Source: Galbibacter sp038433465
GTDB lineage: Bacteria; Bacteroidota; Bacteroidia; Flavobacteriales; Flavobacteriaceae
DNA: 64,000 nucleotides
Direction: 5' to 3'
NCBI RefSeq assembly: GCF_038433465.1
Contig: NZ_JAESVF010000002.1
Location: 248,001 to 312,000 of the forward strand
Part shown: positions 24,152 to 33,531 of the stretch, one piece after another
How positions within the stretch are numbered: position 1 is the stretch's first letter
How the letters are laid out: each line of letters begins with the position of its first letter
The notes under the pieces: generated by a model
The model's database searches: none
What the model saw: the letters and a program-made list of their open reading frames with translations, nothing else
What the model was told of the DNA's origin: nothing
Made by a program: the position numbers and the translations under genes

Positions 24152-25516
24152 TTACAATAATTTGTTTGGTTGGTTTATTGGAAGCTCTTCAGTTTCATCG
24201 TCGTTATCCGAAGCCCTATTGAGCCATTTTTGGTCTATTTGTTTGCTTGCTTTCGCGCCAAGCTTTTTAAGCTTTTCAACACGTCCTAATAAATTTCCTT
24301 TACCTGTAAGTTTGGTCATAGAGCTCGTATACGAAGTCTGTACAGTGTTAAGCTGTTTCCCTACTTTTTCTAAATCGTCTAAAAGGTTTTTAAATTGGTC
24401 GTACAATCTACCCGCTTGCGTAGCAATGTCTAAAGCATTTTTATGTTGTTTGTCGTTTTGCCACATACTATCTATCGTACGAAGAGTAGCCAAAAGCGTA
24501 GATGGGGTTACGATTACAATATTTTTTTCGAAGGCCATATTGTACAACTGCGGTTCTTGCTGTGAAGCTGTTGCAAAAGCAGGTTCAAGAGGAATAAAAA
24601 GAAGTACAAAATCTGGACTTTCAATTTTGTAAAGTTCATGATAGTTTTTTGCGCTTAGTTGTTCCACATGCTTTTTGATAGAATTTACATGTTCTTTTAA
24701 CAAAGCAGGTTTTAATTCGTCATTTTCCTCATTTACGTAGCGCTCGTAAGCAATTAAAGACACTTTCGAGTCGACTATCATTTTCTTGTTATCAGGAAGA
24801 TGAATCACAACATCTGGTAATACTCGTTTTCCTTCATCGGTTGTAAAGCTATTCTGTACGGTGTACTCACTATCTTTTTCAAGTCCCGATTTTTCGAGAA
24901 CGCGCTCTAATACCAATTCACCCCAATTTCCTTGCATTTTGGTGTCTCCCTTGAGTGCTTTTGTAAGGTTTGAAGCTTCTTTTGTAATTTGTTGGTTGAG
25001 CTCTTTTAAATGAATAAGTTGCTGTTGAAGTGCCGAATGACGCGTAATACTTTCTTTATTACTATCTTCAACACGCTTTTCAAAAAGATGAATTTTTTCC
25101 TGAAGTGGCGTTAAAATACTTTTGATATTTTCTTTATTCTGATGCGTAAATTTTTCTGATTTTTCCTCTAAAATTTTATTCGCCAATACCTGAAACTTTT
25201 CTTCAAATTTTTCTTGTAATTGCTCCACTTCAGCTTTATGCTCTTTGTTTCGCTCTAATAAATTATCAAAATCGACTTCTTTACGAGAAAGTTGTATGGC
25301 AAGCGAATCTTTTTCCTGGCGGATTTGTTCTTTTTCGGCACGTTCTTTTTCAACTTCAGCTTTAAGACTTTCAGTATTTAACTGCAATTGACGTTCGCGT
25401 TCTAAAAAGCTAGAAGTAGCGGTATTACTTTTCAGTTTTTGGATATAAATTCCGAGGAAAATTCCAGCAATCGCAAAAATAAAGGCAACAATTATTAATA
25501 AGAGTGTTTCAGTCAT
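24152..25516 (-). CDS. rmuC: DNA recombination protein RmuC
   Basis: 454 residues: an N-terminal transmembrane helix (residues 3-25), a long coiled coil (~30-190, Glu/Lys/Gln-rich heptads) and the RmuC nuclease-like domain (~195-400) with MQGNWGELVLERVLEKSGLE, LPDVVIHLPDNKKMIVDSKVSL and FVLLFIPLEPAF patterns. In E. coli RmuC limits inversions at short inverted repeats; the domain is related to PD-(D/E)xK nucleases. Probably membrane-tethered and acting on DNA. It is divergent from the propeller regulator at 25657. Confidence 0.92.
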   Translation of the reverse strand: MTETLLLIIVAFIFAIAGIFLGIYIQKLKSNTATSSFLERERQLQLNTESLKAEVEKERAEKEQIRQEKDSLAIQLSRKEVDFDNLLERNKEHKAEVEQLQEKFEEKFQVLANKILEEKSEKFTHQNKENIKSILTPLQEKIHLFEKRVEDSNKESITRHSALQQQLIHLKELNQQITKEASNLTKALKGDTKMQGNWGELVLERVLEKSGLEKDSEYTVQNSFTTDEGKRVLPDVVIHLPDNKKMIVDSKVSLIAYERYVNEENDELKPALLKEHVNSIKKHVEQLSAKNYHELYKIESPDFVLLFIPLEPAFATASQQEPQLYNMAFEKNIVIVTPSTLLATLRTIDSMWQNDKQHKNALDIATQAGRLYDQFKNLLDDLEKVGKQLNTVQTSYTSSMTKLTGKGNLLGRVEKLKKLGAKASKQIDQKWLNRASDNDDETEELPINQPNKLL

Positions 25517-25656
25517 TATATGTATTTTCGTTGAAAGTTTTAGAAATGAATAATAATTGTAAAGATAAAAGATTCGAAATAAATTATAACTTTCAGCATC
25601 AATAATTGGAAGTTATTTTAAATTACAATTTATCTTTTTCAGCAATAAATAAACCC

Positions 25657-28455
25657 ATGCCTTTTTATAAGTATTTAAAAATATTATTCTTTATAAATGT
25701 GTTTCTGTGTACGGTGTTAAGTTTTGGACAACGCAGACCTCCGATACACAATTTTTCGGTTAACAATTATAAAGCTGGAATTCAGAATTGGGGGATTGCC
25801 TATGGTAATGAAACTGTGTATGTAGCAAATAATGAAGGGTTGCTTGAGTTTGATGGAAATACGTGGCGTTTGTATGAACTTCCGCATCAAACCATTGTGC
25901 GATCGGTTGCTTTTTTTGACGACATTATTTATACAGGATCGTATGAAGAATTTGGTTTTTGGAAAACAACTGCTACGGGCGAATTAGCGTATACAAGTTT
26001 GAGTAGTAAACTGTCAAATAAGTCTGTAGAAACCGAGTCGATATGGTCCATCCATCAATTGAAAGATGCAATAATTTTTAAATCCTTCAGTAAAATATAT
26101 ATTTATAAAAACGATAAAATTGAGGTTGTTAATGCTGAAATGACAATACTTGGAGGGAATGTTATTAATGATGAATTTTATGTTTTTGGTCGTGGGAAAG
26201 GGGTATGTAAATTGGTCGATAATGAACTTGTTTTACAAGAGGAGACTTCGATATTAAGTGACTATAAAGTACAGTCGATTGCCAAATTTTCTGAGGATGC
26301 TATTATCTTGGGAACTTCTCTTAATGGATGTTTTATTTGGAAAGATGGAAAGGTACAACCGTGGAATAATCCTTTAAATGAGTTGATGAAACAAAATCAG
26401 CTCAATAAAATGACGATCGACAAGGACTACCTTTTCTTCGGAACTATAAAAAATGGGGTTTATGTTTTCAACAGAAAAAAATCAACGTACTACAATATTA
26501 ATGTACAAAACGGACTCAAAAACAATACAGTTTTAGGAAGTTTATATACAGATCGTGGTGTTTTATGGCTATCGTTAGACAACGGTTTGTCGGCGATACC
26601 AATTAATTTTGATGCCTATTATTTAAACCCTTTAAAGCAAGATATTGGAGGTGTTTACGATATGGTTTCGTATAAAAATCAAACCTATATTGCTACCAAT
26701 ACGGGAATTTATGTAGGGGATCAAGATGGATTTAAATTTATTGAAGGTTCTCAAGGTCATATTTGGGATTTAACCCTTGTTGATGATGTAATTATTTGTG
26801 GGCATAATTTGGCTACATACCAGATAAAAAATAATCAGTTGGAACTTATTTCTGATAAAAACGGGGGGTATGTGTTTAAGAATATTCCGAAGCATCAAAA
26901 TGATTATATTCAAGGAAATTACGAAGGACTTACAAAGTATACTAAAACCAAATCAGGTTGGGAAGTAAAAACAATTGAAGGATTAAATTTTCCTGTAAAG
27001 AAAGTAGTTTTAGAGAAAGATTATATTGCATGGGTAGCACATACTTATAAAGGCGTATATCGTGTTCATTTTTCTGAGGACTACTCTCGAGTAGAAAGGA
27101 TAGAGGAGCAGTATAATAACGCATTACCCAACATTTATTTAATAAAACTATTTGAAATTGAAGGCCAAATAGCTTTTTATAATAATAACGAATGGTTTGT
27201 ATATAACCCTATAGAACAAAAAATTGAGTCCTTTGAATCTTTAAAGACTATACTAGGAAAAGACGCAGATGCTTACCCGATAACAAACGATGGAACTCAG
27301 CCTTTGATCTTTAAAAAATCAAATGGGATGCTTTTTATAAGAGAGCAACTGCATAGCCAAAACTCTCAATATTTTATTCCAACACGATATTATGAGGATA
27401 AATTACTTAAAGAAGATGAAAGAGCAATTGTAATAAACGATTCGGTTGCTTACATCGCACTTTACAACGATATATTGGCTATTAATTCAAAAAAAATTGG
27501 CGAACAAAAAGTTGCTGAACAACCCAAAATAAATAGGGTGTTTATAAATGGGGAACCACAATTTTTGAATGCGTTACCTCCATTAAAACAGCGAGATACT
27601 ATTGAAATAGAAACATCGATTCCTTTTTTATCTAATAACTTAATTGTTTATAATTTATCTTCATCACTGCATTCTGAATATAGAGTAACTGATAAAGGCA
27701 AAATTATACTTACAAATTTACCCTATGGTGAAACTGTTATAGATATTAGATCTAAAGTGAAAAATAAAATTTCAGAAAAAGGAAAGCAACTTACTTTAGA
27801 AATAAAAAAGCCATGGTATTTGGGCGTTTGGGGAGGTGTATTGTTAATTGTAATTCTTGTTTTGATATTGATGTTAGCTTTTACGGTAAATAAATTTATG
27901 CTGATAAGACATAAAAAATATTTAGAAGATCAGTTTGAACATCAAAAAGAGCTTAATAGAAAAGAGGAAGCATTACGTCATGAAAAGAAATTGAATGAAA
28001 TTCAGAAGTCTCAACACGAACAAGAATTAAAAAACAAAACTAAAGAGTTGGCAAATACAGCTCTTGAAATGACGAAAAAGAATGAAATACTTATTGATTT
28101 AAAAGAAGAGCTTTTACATTTTAAGTCGGAAATTATAGATAAAATTAGATTCAACAAGTTGTTGAAAACAATAGATAAGAATATTAACAACGCAAACGAT
28201 TGGGAGATTTTCGAGTCTAACTTTAATAACATACATGATTCATTCTTTAAAGATCTTTTAAAACTTCATCCAGAAAAATTAACATCAAAAGATTTAAAGC
28301 TTTGTGCTTATTTAAAAATGAATCTTTCAACAAAAGAAATAGCTCCATTAATGAGTATTTCAGTAAGAGGAGTTGAGATACATAGGTATAGATTACGTAA
28401 AAAATTAGGTCTTTCTTCGGAGCAGAATATCAACGAGTATTTAATGAATATCTAG
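25657..28455 (+). CDS. Membrane-tethered beta-propeller sensor with LuxR-type HTH
   Basis: 932 residues from ATG at 25657, which starts a signal peptide (MPFYKYLKILFFINVFL to SFGQ); the open frame extends 17 codons upstream to a TTG. Order: periplasmic seven-blade-type propeller repeats (~30-640), a Y_Y_Y-like domain (~640-725), one transmembrane helix (~733-755), a Lys/Glu-rich coiled coil, and a cytoplasmic LuxR/GerE HTH at the very end (LTSKDLKLCAYLKMNLSTKE, then GVEIHRYRLRKKLGL). It has no kinase or receiver domain. The likely role is sensing a glycan breakdown product and driving the SusC/SusD locus that follows; five half-sites in the 507-bp gap are candidate targets. Confidence 0.85.
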   Translation: MPFYKYLKILFFINVFLCTVLSFGQRRPPIHNFSVNNYKAGIQNWGIAYGNETVYVANNEGLLEFDGNTWRLYELPHQTIVRSVAFFDDIIYTGSYEEFGFWKTTATGELAYTSLSSKLSNKSVETESIWSIHQLKDAIIFKSFSKIYIYKNDKIEVVNAEMTILGGNVINDEFYVFGRGKGVCKLVDNELVLQEETSILSDYKVQSIAKFSEDAIILGTSLNGCFIWKDGKVQPWNNPLNELMKQNQLNKMTIDKDYLFFGTIKNGVYVFNRKKSTYYNINVQNGLKNNTVLGSLYTDRGVLWLSLDNGLSAIPINFDAYYLNPLKQDIGGVYDMVSYKNQTYIATNTGIYVGDQDGFKFIEGSQGHIWDLTLVDDVIICGHNLATYQIKNNQLELISDKNGGYVFKNIPKHQNDYIQGNYEGLTKYTKTKSGWEVKTIEGLNFPVKKVVLEKDYIAWVAHTYKGVYRVHFSEDYSRVERIEEQYNNALPNIYLIKLFEIEGQIAFYNNNEWFVYNPIEQKIESFESLKTILGKDADAYPITNDGTQPLIFKKSNGMLFIREQLHSQNSQYFIPTRYYEDKLLKEDERAIVINDSVAYIALYNDILAINSKKIGEQKVAEQPKINRVFINGEPQFLNALPPLKQRDTIEIETSIPFLSNNLIVYNLSSSLHSEYRVTDKGKIILTNLPYGETVIDIRSKVKNKISEKGKQLTLEIKKPWYLGVWGGVLLIVILVLILMLAFTVNKFMLIRHKKYLEDQFEHQKELNRKEEALRHEKKLNEIQKSQHEQELKNKTKELANTALEMTKKNEILIDLKEELLHFKSEIIDKIRFNKLLKTIDKNINNANDWEIFESNFNNIHDSFFKDLLKLHPEKLTSKDLKLCAYLKMNLSTKEIAPLMSISVRGVEIHRYRLRKKLGLSSEQNINEYLMNI

Positions 28456-28962
28456 GCTTTGTCTCTAGATGTTTTTACAAAATGATATTTTATCATCAAA
28501 CCTAAATTAGTACTACATTTTTTAAAGCTATTATCAGAAGTATTTAGTAGCTATTGTTTTTAATTTTAAAATACACAAATTAGTGTATTCCTTCGTTTAA
28601 TTTATGTAATATCCTTCCTGTTTTATTAAAAAAAATGTTTGACAGTTGTACTTCTTTGTGTCAAATGCTTATTCTTTTACAGTATAGTCAAGTGTGAAAA
28701 TCACAAAATTTTAAGTTTTTAATGTTAATTTGATAAAATTAAGCCTTCAATTTGGTTAATTTCACATAAAAATATTACATCATTACTACATCATTTTAAA
28801 ATTACAACGTTGTAGTTAATCTTTTTTAAACCGCTAATACCTTGTAAAGACTAGATTTTTTAACGTCTTAAAATTTGATGTAATCAAGATGAGGTAATTT
28901 CTTACTACATCGTTGTAGTTTGTAGTAGTTTTAAAAAGCTAACTTTAAAATATATTAATCAA
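28456..28962 (+). promoter_or_regulatory. 507-bp regulatory region upstream of susC with repeated operator-like sites
   Basis: No gene here. The half-site TACAWCRTT occurs at 28776-28784, 28787-28795, 28803-28811 and 28906-28914, with a further inverted TACATCAAA copy near 28876-28884. Two of these are parts of dyads: TACAACGTTGTA (28803-28814, perfect) and ACTACA-TCGT-TGTAGT (28904-28919), centred 103 bp apart. They precede the susC ATG and lie after the stop of the LuxR-type regulator. Confidence 0.6.
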
Positions 28963-31900
28963 ATGAAAAATTATTTATTCATGTTATTACTGTTATGTTG
29001 TGTGTCGGCATTTGCCCAACAACAAACAATCTCTGGGGTGGTCACCGACGATCAAAATATGCCACTGCCAGGAGCAACAGTTTTAATAAAAGGTACGACT
29101 AACGGTACCCAAACCGATTTTGATGGAAATTACAGTATAGAAGCTGCGGATGGAGAAATATTAATTTTTTCATACGTAGGAATGGATACTAAGGAAGTAA
29201 CAGTAGGAAGCTCAAACACTATTAATGTTTCATTAACTGTTTCAACAAACCAATTAGATGAAGTGGTGGTTGTAGGTTATGGAACCCAAAAGCGTTCCGA
29301 TTTAACAGGAGCAATTGTTTCTGCAAAAGCAGAAGAGATTGCGGAGCAGCCAGCACTCAACGCAATGCAATCATTACAAGGGAAAGTTGCAGGTGTTAAC
29401 ATTATTAATAGTGATGCGCCAGGAACCGATCCTAAAGTTGTAATTAGAGGGGTAGGAACTGCTTCTGCAGGAAGTAGTCCTTTATATGTTGTAGATGGTA
29501 TTATGGTGAGCAATATTCAAAATATTAGTCCGAGTGATATTGCTAGTGTAGATATTATGAAAGATGCTTCGTCGGCTGCTATTTATGGTAGTGATGCTGC
29601 AAATGGAGTGGTTTTAATTACTACAAAGAGTGGTAAAGCAGGTAAATCTAGTATTAAAGTTGAGTCTTTTTACGGTGCAAAATCTGTTTTGAATCCTGTT
29701 GAAATGGCAAACGGACAAGAATATATCACCTATTTCAACGAGAAACAAACCTCTACAGGAGGCGCTTATCAATTATCGTCAAATCAATTGAATAACACCG
29801 ACTGGTACGATGAACTTATTGGAACAGCATTTTCTAACAACAATAATGTTTCTGTATCTGGAGGAGCTGAAAATGTAGATTACTTTTTCAGTGTGAATAA
29901 TTATAATGAAGATGGTTTATTAAAAGACCAACGTTATAATAGAACAACTATTAGAACCAATAATACATTTAAACTTTTTGATGGAAAATTAAAGTTAACA
30001 CCAAACGTAAACTTATCTTTTACAAACGAGAATCCAAAGGGTTATAGTGTTTTTAATGATGCTTACAGACAATCGCCTTTAGTTCCTGTTTATTACGAAA
30101 GTGGTCAATATGGACAAAGTTTTGTAAATCAAACAACAGGTTTAGTTACCTATCAAGGAGCTCCAGGAGAAACTATAGGACGTTTAAATTCTATCGGAAA
30201 CCCTGTAGCAAATGCTTTTTATGACAACCAAAAAATACAAACTACAAATATTCAAGGGTTGTTTAAAGCAGAATTTGATGTAACCGATTGGTTGAAGTTA
30301 AGTTCTCGCTTTGGTGCTACCAAATATTATTATAAAAAGCGTGTATTTAACGATGTTAAAGGAAGCTGGCTGGCTTCAGATCCAACAAGAACAGCTTCGC
30401 AATTTGAAGATTTAAAAGAAAATAATCCTACTTCTTTAACATATGTAAATAATGAGCTTTCTTATGAAAACAGAGAAGAGTTTCGTTATAACTGGGATAC
30501 ATTCTTAACCATCGATAAATCGTTCGATAAGCATAATTTTAATATGTTATTAGGTCTTACTAGAGATTTAAGAAACGACACTTATAGAAGTTATGTAAAG
30601 GGGTACGATGTGCCAAGTCAAGAGCAGTATTGGAATATCGATATGGCTTCTTCAGATTACGACAAAGTTGCAGAGCAAGGCTATAGTAACATTAGAACGA
30701 AGCTTTCTTACTTTGGAAGACTCCAATATAACTTCGATAATAAATATTTCATCACTGCAAACTTCAGAAGAGATGGAGATAGCTTTTTCAAGGAGAATGA
30801 AGAATACTGGGGGAATTTCCCATCGTTTAGTGCAGGTTGGGTAATATCTCGCGAAGAGTTTATGAGTAATTCAGGAATCGATTTCTTGAAAATTCGTGGA
30901 GGATACGGTAAACTTGGGAATGCAAATGTACCGCAACTTAATACATCTACCGTAAGTACAAGCCCAGGGAGTAGTACCAACAACTATGTTTTTGGACCAA
31001 ATCAAGCTTTAATTTTTGGTTCAAGTTTTGGAACTCCTGTTACCGAATTAACTTGGGAGAAAACAAATGAAGTTTTTGCAGGAATTGATATTTCGATTTT
31101 AGACAGCAGACTTTCTGCAAACTTCGATTACTACAATAGAACTACCGAAAATGCAATCATGAATGTAAAACCTTTATTGAATTCTGCTTTCCAAGCTTCG
31201 TATTACGACCATGGTGGAAAAGTAAATAACGAAGGTTTTGAGATTGCTTTAAACTGGCAAGATGAAGTAACTGAAGATTTTTCATACAGTATTGGTGTAA
31301 ACTACGGATACAACAAAAACGTTTTACAAGATGTAAAACCTGCTTATGATGGAAACACTGGCGGAAGTTTGGCAAATGGTCAAATAACCAAAAGATTGGA
31401 AGAAGGACAGCCACTGTATGCATGGTGGATGTACGAAACCGAAGGGGTTTGGCAAACTCAAGATGAAATTGATAACAACGCTAGTCTTGAAAGTGCAAAA
31501 CCAGGTTATTTAAGATATAAAGACCAAAACGAAGACGGTGTTATTGATGATAGAGATAAAGTATTTTTAGGGTCGTATTTGCCTAAGTTTAACTACGGAA
31601 TTAACCTAGGATTAAACTATAAAAGATTCGATTTTAATTTAGATGCTTTTGGAGTAGGAGGTAATAAAGTTTACAACGGACTAAAAGGAGTTCGTATTGA
31701 CGGAGGTGAAAATATTACAAAAGAAGTTTACGACAACCGTTGGACGGGAGCAGGTTCTACAAACACGCACCCTGGAGCAGACAGAGATGCAGTAGCATCT
31801 AGTTACTACCTAGAAGATGGAGATTATTTAAGAATCAATAATATCTCTATCGGATACACTCTTTCTGAAGATGCAGTACCTTATTTTACAAAATTAAGAA

Positions 31901-32058
31901 TCTACGCAACAGCTCAGAATCCGTTTTTATTTACAAAATATACAGGGTTCACCCCAGAGTTACTTCAGTCTGGAGCACCAAATGAAACAGCAGGAATCGA
32001 ACTTTCTGCATACCCAAATGTTAAGACATTCATTCTAGGAGTAAATATCGAATTGTAA
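28963..32058 (+). CDS. SusC/RagA-family TonB-dependent outer-membrane transporter
   Basis: 1031 residues. A signal peptide ends at AFAQ (~residue 19). Then come a carboxypeptidase-D-like plug extension (ISGVVTDDQNMPLPGATV, ~24-100), the SusC signature DEVVVVGYGTQKRSDLTGAI near 100-118, a plug domain (~120-230) and a 22-strand barrel ending in FILGVNIEL. It imports oligosaccharides across the outer membrane, powered by TonB, with the SusD-like lid encoded 22 bp downstream. It is the first gene of the polysaccharide locus that runs to about 41.5 kb. Confidence 0.95.
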   Translation: MKNYLFMLLLLCCVSAFAQQQTISGVVTDDQNMPLPGATVLIKGTTNGTQTDFDGNYSIEAADGEILIFSYVGMDTKEVTVGSSNTINVSLTVSTNQLDEVVVVGYGTQKRSDLTGAIVSAKAEEIAEQPALNAMQSLQGKVAGVNIINSDAPGTDPKVVIRGVGTASAGSSPLYVVDGIMVSNIQNISPSDIASVDIMKDASSAAIYGSDAANGVVLITTKSGKAGKSSIKVESFYGAKSVLNPVEMANGQEYITYFNEKQTSTGGAYQLSSNQLNNTDWYDELIGTAFSNNNNVSVSGGAENVDYFFSVNNYNEDGLLKDQRYNRTTIRTNNTFKLFDGKLKLTPNVNLSFTNENPKGYSVFNDAYRQSPLVPVYYESGQYGQSFVNQTTGLVTYQGAPGETIGRLNSIGNPVANAFYDNQKIQTTNIQGLFKAEFDVTDWLKLSSRFGATKYYYKKRVFNDVKGSWLASDPTRTASQFEDLKENNPTSLTYVNNELSYENREEFRYNWDTFLTIDKSFDKHNFNMLLGLTRDLRNDTYRSYVKGYDVPSQEQYWNIDMASSDYDKVAEQGYSNIRTKLSYFGRLQYNFDNKYFITANFRRDGDSFFKENEEYWGNFPSFSAGWVISREEFMSNSGIDFLKIRGGYGKLGNANVPQLNTSTVSTSPGSSTNNYVFGPNQALIFGSSFGTPVTELTWEKTNEVFAGIDISILDSRLSANFDYYNRTTENAIMNVKPLLNSAFQASYYDHGGKVNNEGFEIALNWQDEVTEDFSYSIGVNYGYNKNVLQDVKPAYDGNTGGSLANGQITKRLEEGQPLYAWWMYETEGVWQTQDEIDNNASLESAKPGYLRYKDQNEDGVIDDRDKVFLGSYLPKFNYGINLGLNYKRFDFNLDAFGVGGNKVYNGLKGVRIDGGENITKEVYDNRWTGAGSTNTHPGADRDAVASSYYLEDGDYLRINNISIGYTLSEDAVPYFTKLRIYATAQNPFLFTKYTGFTPELLQSGAPNETAGIELSAYPNVKTFILGVNIEL

Positions 32059-32080
32059 AAAACTTAAAAGACCAGAAAAC

Positions 32081-33511
32081 ATGAAAATTAAATATAATAA
32101 ATGGCTTTCATTAATAGTCGCTATAACTGTTTTTGCAGCATGTAGTGAAGATTATTTAGACGTAGATTCTAGAGAGAATATTTCTCAAGAAGACAGTGAA
32201 GCTACACTTACAGGTGAAAATTTTGTAACAGGTATCTACGGAATGTTAACCGATTGGCCTTACGCTTTTTCATACTTAGGTGTAACCGAAATAATTTCTG
32301 ACAATGCTGATAAAGGAAGTTCTCCTACCGATTCTGGAGCCGATAAAGAAGCTTTAGACAACCTTCAGCACACTACTTCAGCTGCATCTGTTAGAGAAAT
32401 GTGGACACATTGGTATAAGTCAATAGGAAGAGCAACCAGTTCTATTGAGTTCTTAGAAACATCTTCAATGGAAAATGCAGCACTAAAAAGTAGATTAATT
32501 GGTGAAGCAAAGTTTTTAAGAGCATTAAATTATTTTTGGTTGGTTCGCTCTTTTGGAGATATTACAATTCAAGGTGTTACAGATCCAACTTCGAGAGCTC
32601 CACAAGCAGAAGTTTATGCGTATATCGAGCAAGACTTAAAAGAAGCTATTGAAGCGTTACCAAATAAAAGTGAATATGCTAGTAAGGATTTAGGTAGAGC
32701 TACTAAAGGAGCTGCACAAGCATTACTAGCAAAAGTTTATTTGTATCAAGAAAAGTGGGACGAAGCTAAAACTTATGCTGAAGCTGTTATGAATTCAGGT
32801 GAATATAGTTTAGAACCAAATTATCAAGACGTTTGGCGTGTATATACTGAAAACGGTGTAGAATCTATTTTTGAAGTTCAAGCCAGAGGCGAATCTATCG
32901 CGCATGGAGTACAACAATATTCTCAAACTCAAGGAGCCCGTGGTACAAGCGGCTGGGGATGGGGTTTTAACACACCATCTCAAAATCTAATCGATGCTTT
33001 TGATGCCGAAGGAGATGAAATTAGAAAAAATGCTACGATTATTTTTCCAGGAGAAACGCTTTGGGACGGTAGAGAAGTTAGCGAATCTGTAGAGAACCTT
33101 GCTTATAGTGAAAAGGCATACTCTAGTGCAAATGCAGGCGCAAGCGATACGGATAAAAATGTACGTATTTTACGTTTTGCTGAAGTGTTATTAATTCATG
33201 CTGAAGCTGCTAATGAGCTCGGGAATTCTTCAGATGCACTTGCATCTTTAAATAAAGTTAGAGACCGTGTTGAATTGTCAGCATTTACAAGTACTGATCA
33301 AAGCGAACTTCGATTAAAAATTTGGAATGAAAGAAGATTAGAACTTGCTTTTGAGCACGACCGTTGGTTCGATTTGGTAAGAACAGGGCAAGCAAAAGAT
33401 GCCATGCAAGCTGCAGGAAAAACTTTCATTACAGGAAAGCATGAACTTTTTCCAATACCAAACGATCAATTAATTCAAACACCAGATATGCCGCAAAACC
33501 CAGGCTGGTAA
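32081..33511 (+). CDS. SusD/RagB-family nutrient-binding lipoprotein
   Basis: 476 residues with a lipoprotein signal (FAACSED; lipid-modified Cys ~21). The SusD_N-like region (~25-200) and the C-terminal SusD domain, with RILRFAEVLLIHAEAANELG near 365 and RRLELAFEHDRWFDLVRTG near 415, are typical. It binds glycans on the cell surface and caps the SusC barrel. It is 22 bp downstream of susC, and the cognate hydrolase genes follow directly. No SusE/F-type gene is present, which fits a small locus. Confidence 0.95.
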   Translation: MKIKYNKWLSLIVAITVFAACSEDYLDVDSRENISQEDSEATLTGENFVTGIYGMLTDWPYAFSYLGVTEIISDNADKGSSPTDSGADKEALDNLQHTTSAASVREMWTHWYKSIGRATSSIEFLETSSMENAALKSRLIGEAKFLRALNYFWLVRSFGDITIQGVTDPTSRAPQAEVYAYIEQDLKEAIEALPNKSEYASKDLGRATKGAAQALLAKVYLYQEKWDEAKTYAEAVMNSGEYSLEPNYQDVWRVYTENGVESIFEVQARGESIAHGVQQYSQTQGARGTSGWGWGFNTPSQNLIDAFDAEGDEIRKNATIIFPGETLWDGREVSESVENLAYSEKAYSSANAGASDTDKNVRILRFAEVLLIHAEAANELGNSSDALASLNKVRDRVELSAFTSTDQSELRLKIWNERRLELAFEHDRWFDLVRTGQAKDAMQAAGKTFITGKHELFPIPNDQLIQTPDMPQNPGW

Positions 33512-33531
33512 CAAATAATATAAAAATTATT

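Noticed and set aside
25606..25656. Upstream TTG start of the propeller regulator
   Set aside because: It would bury the signal peptide that begins at ATG 25657.
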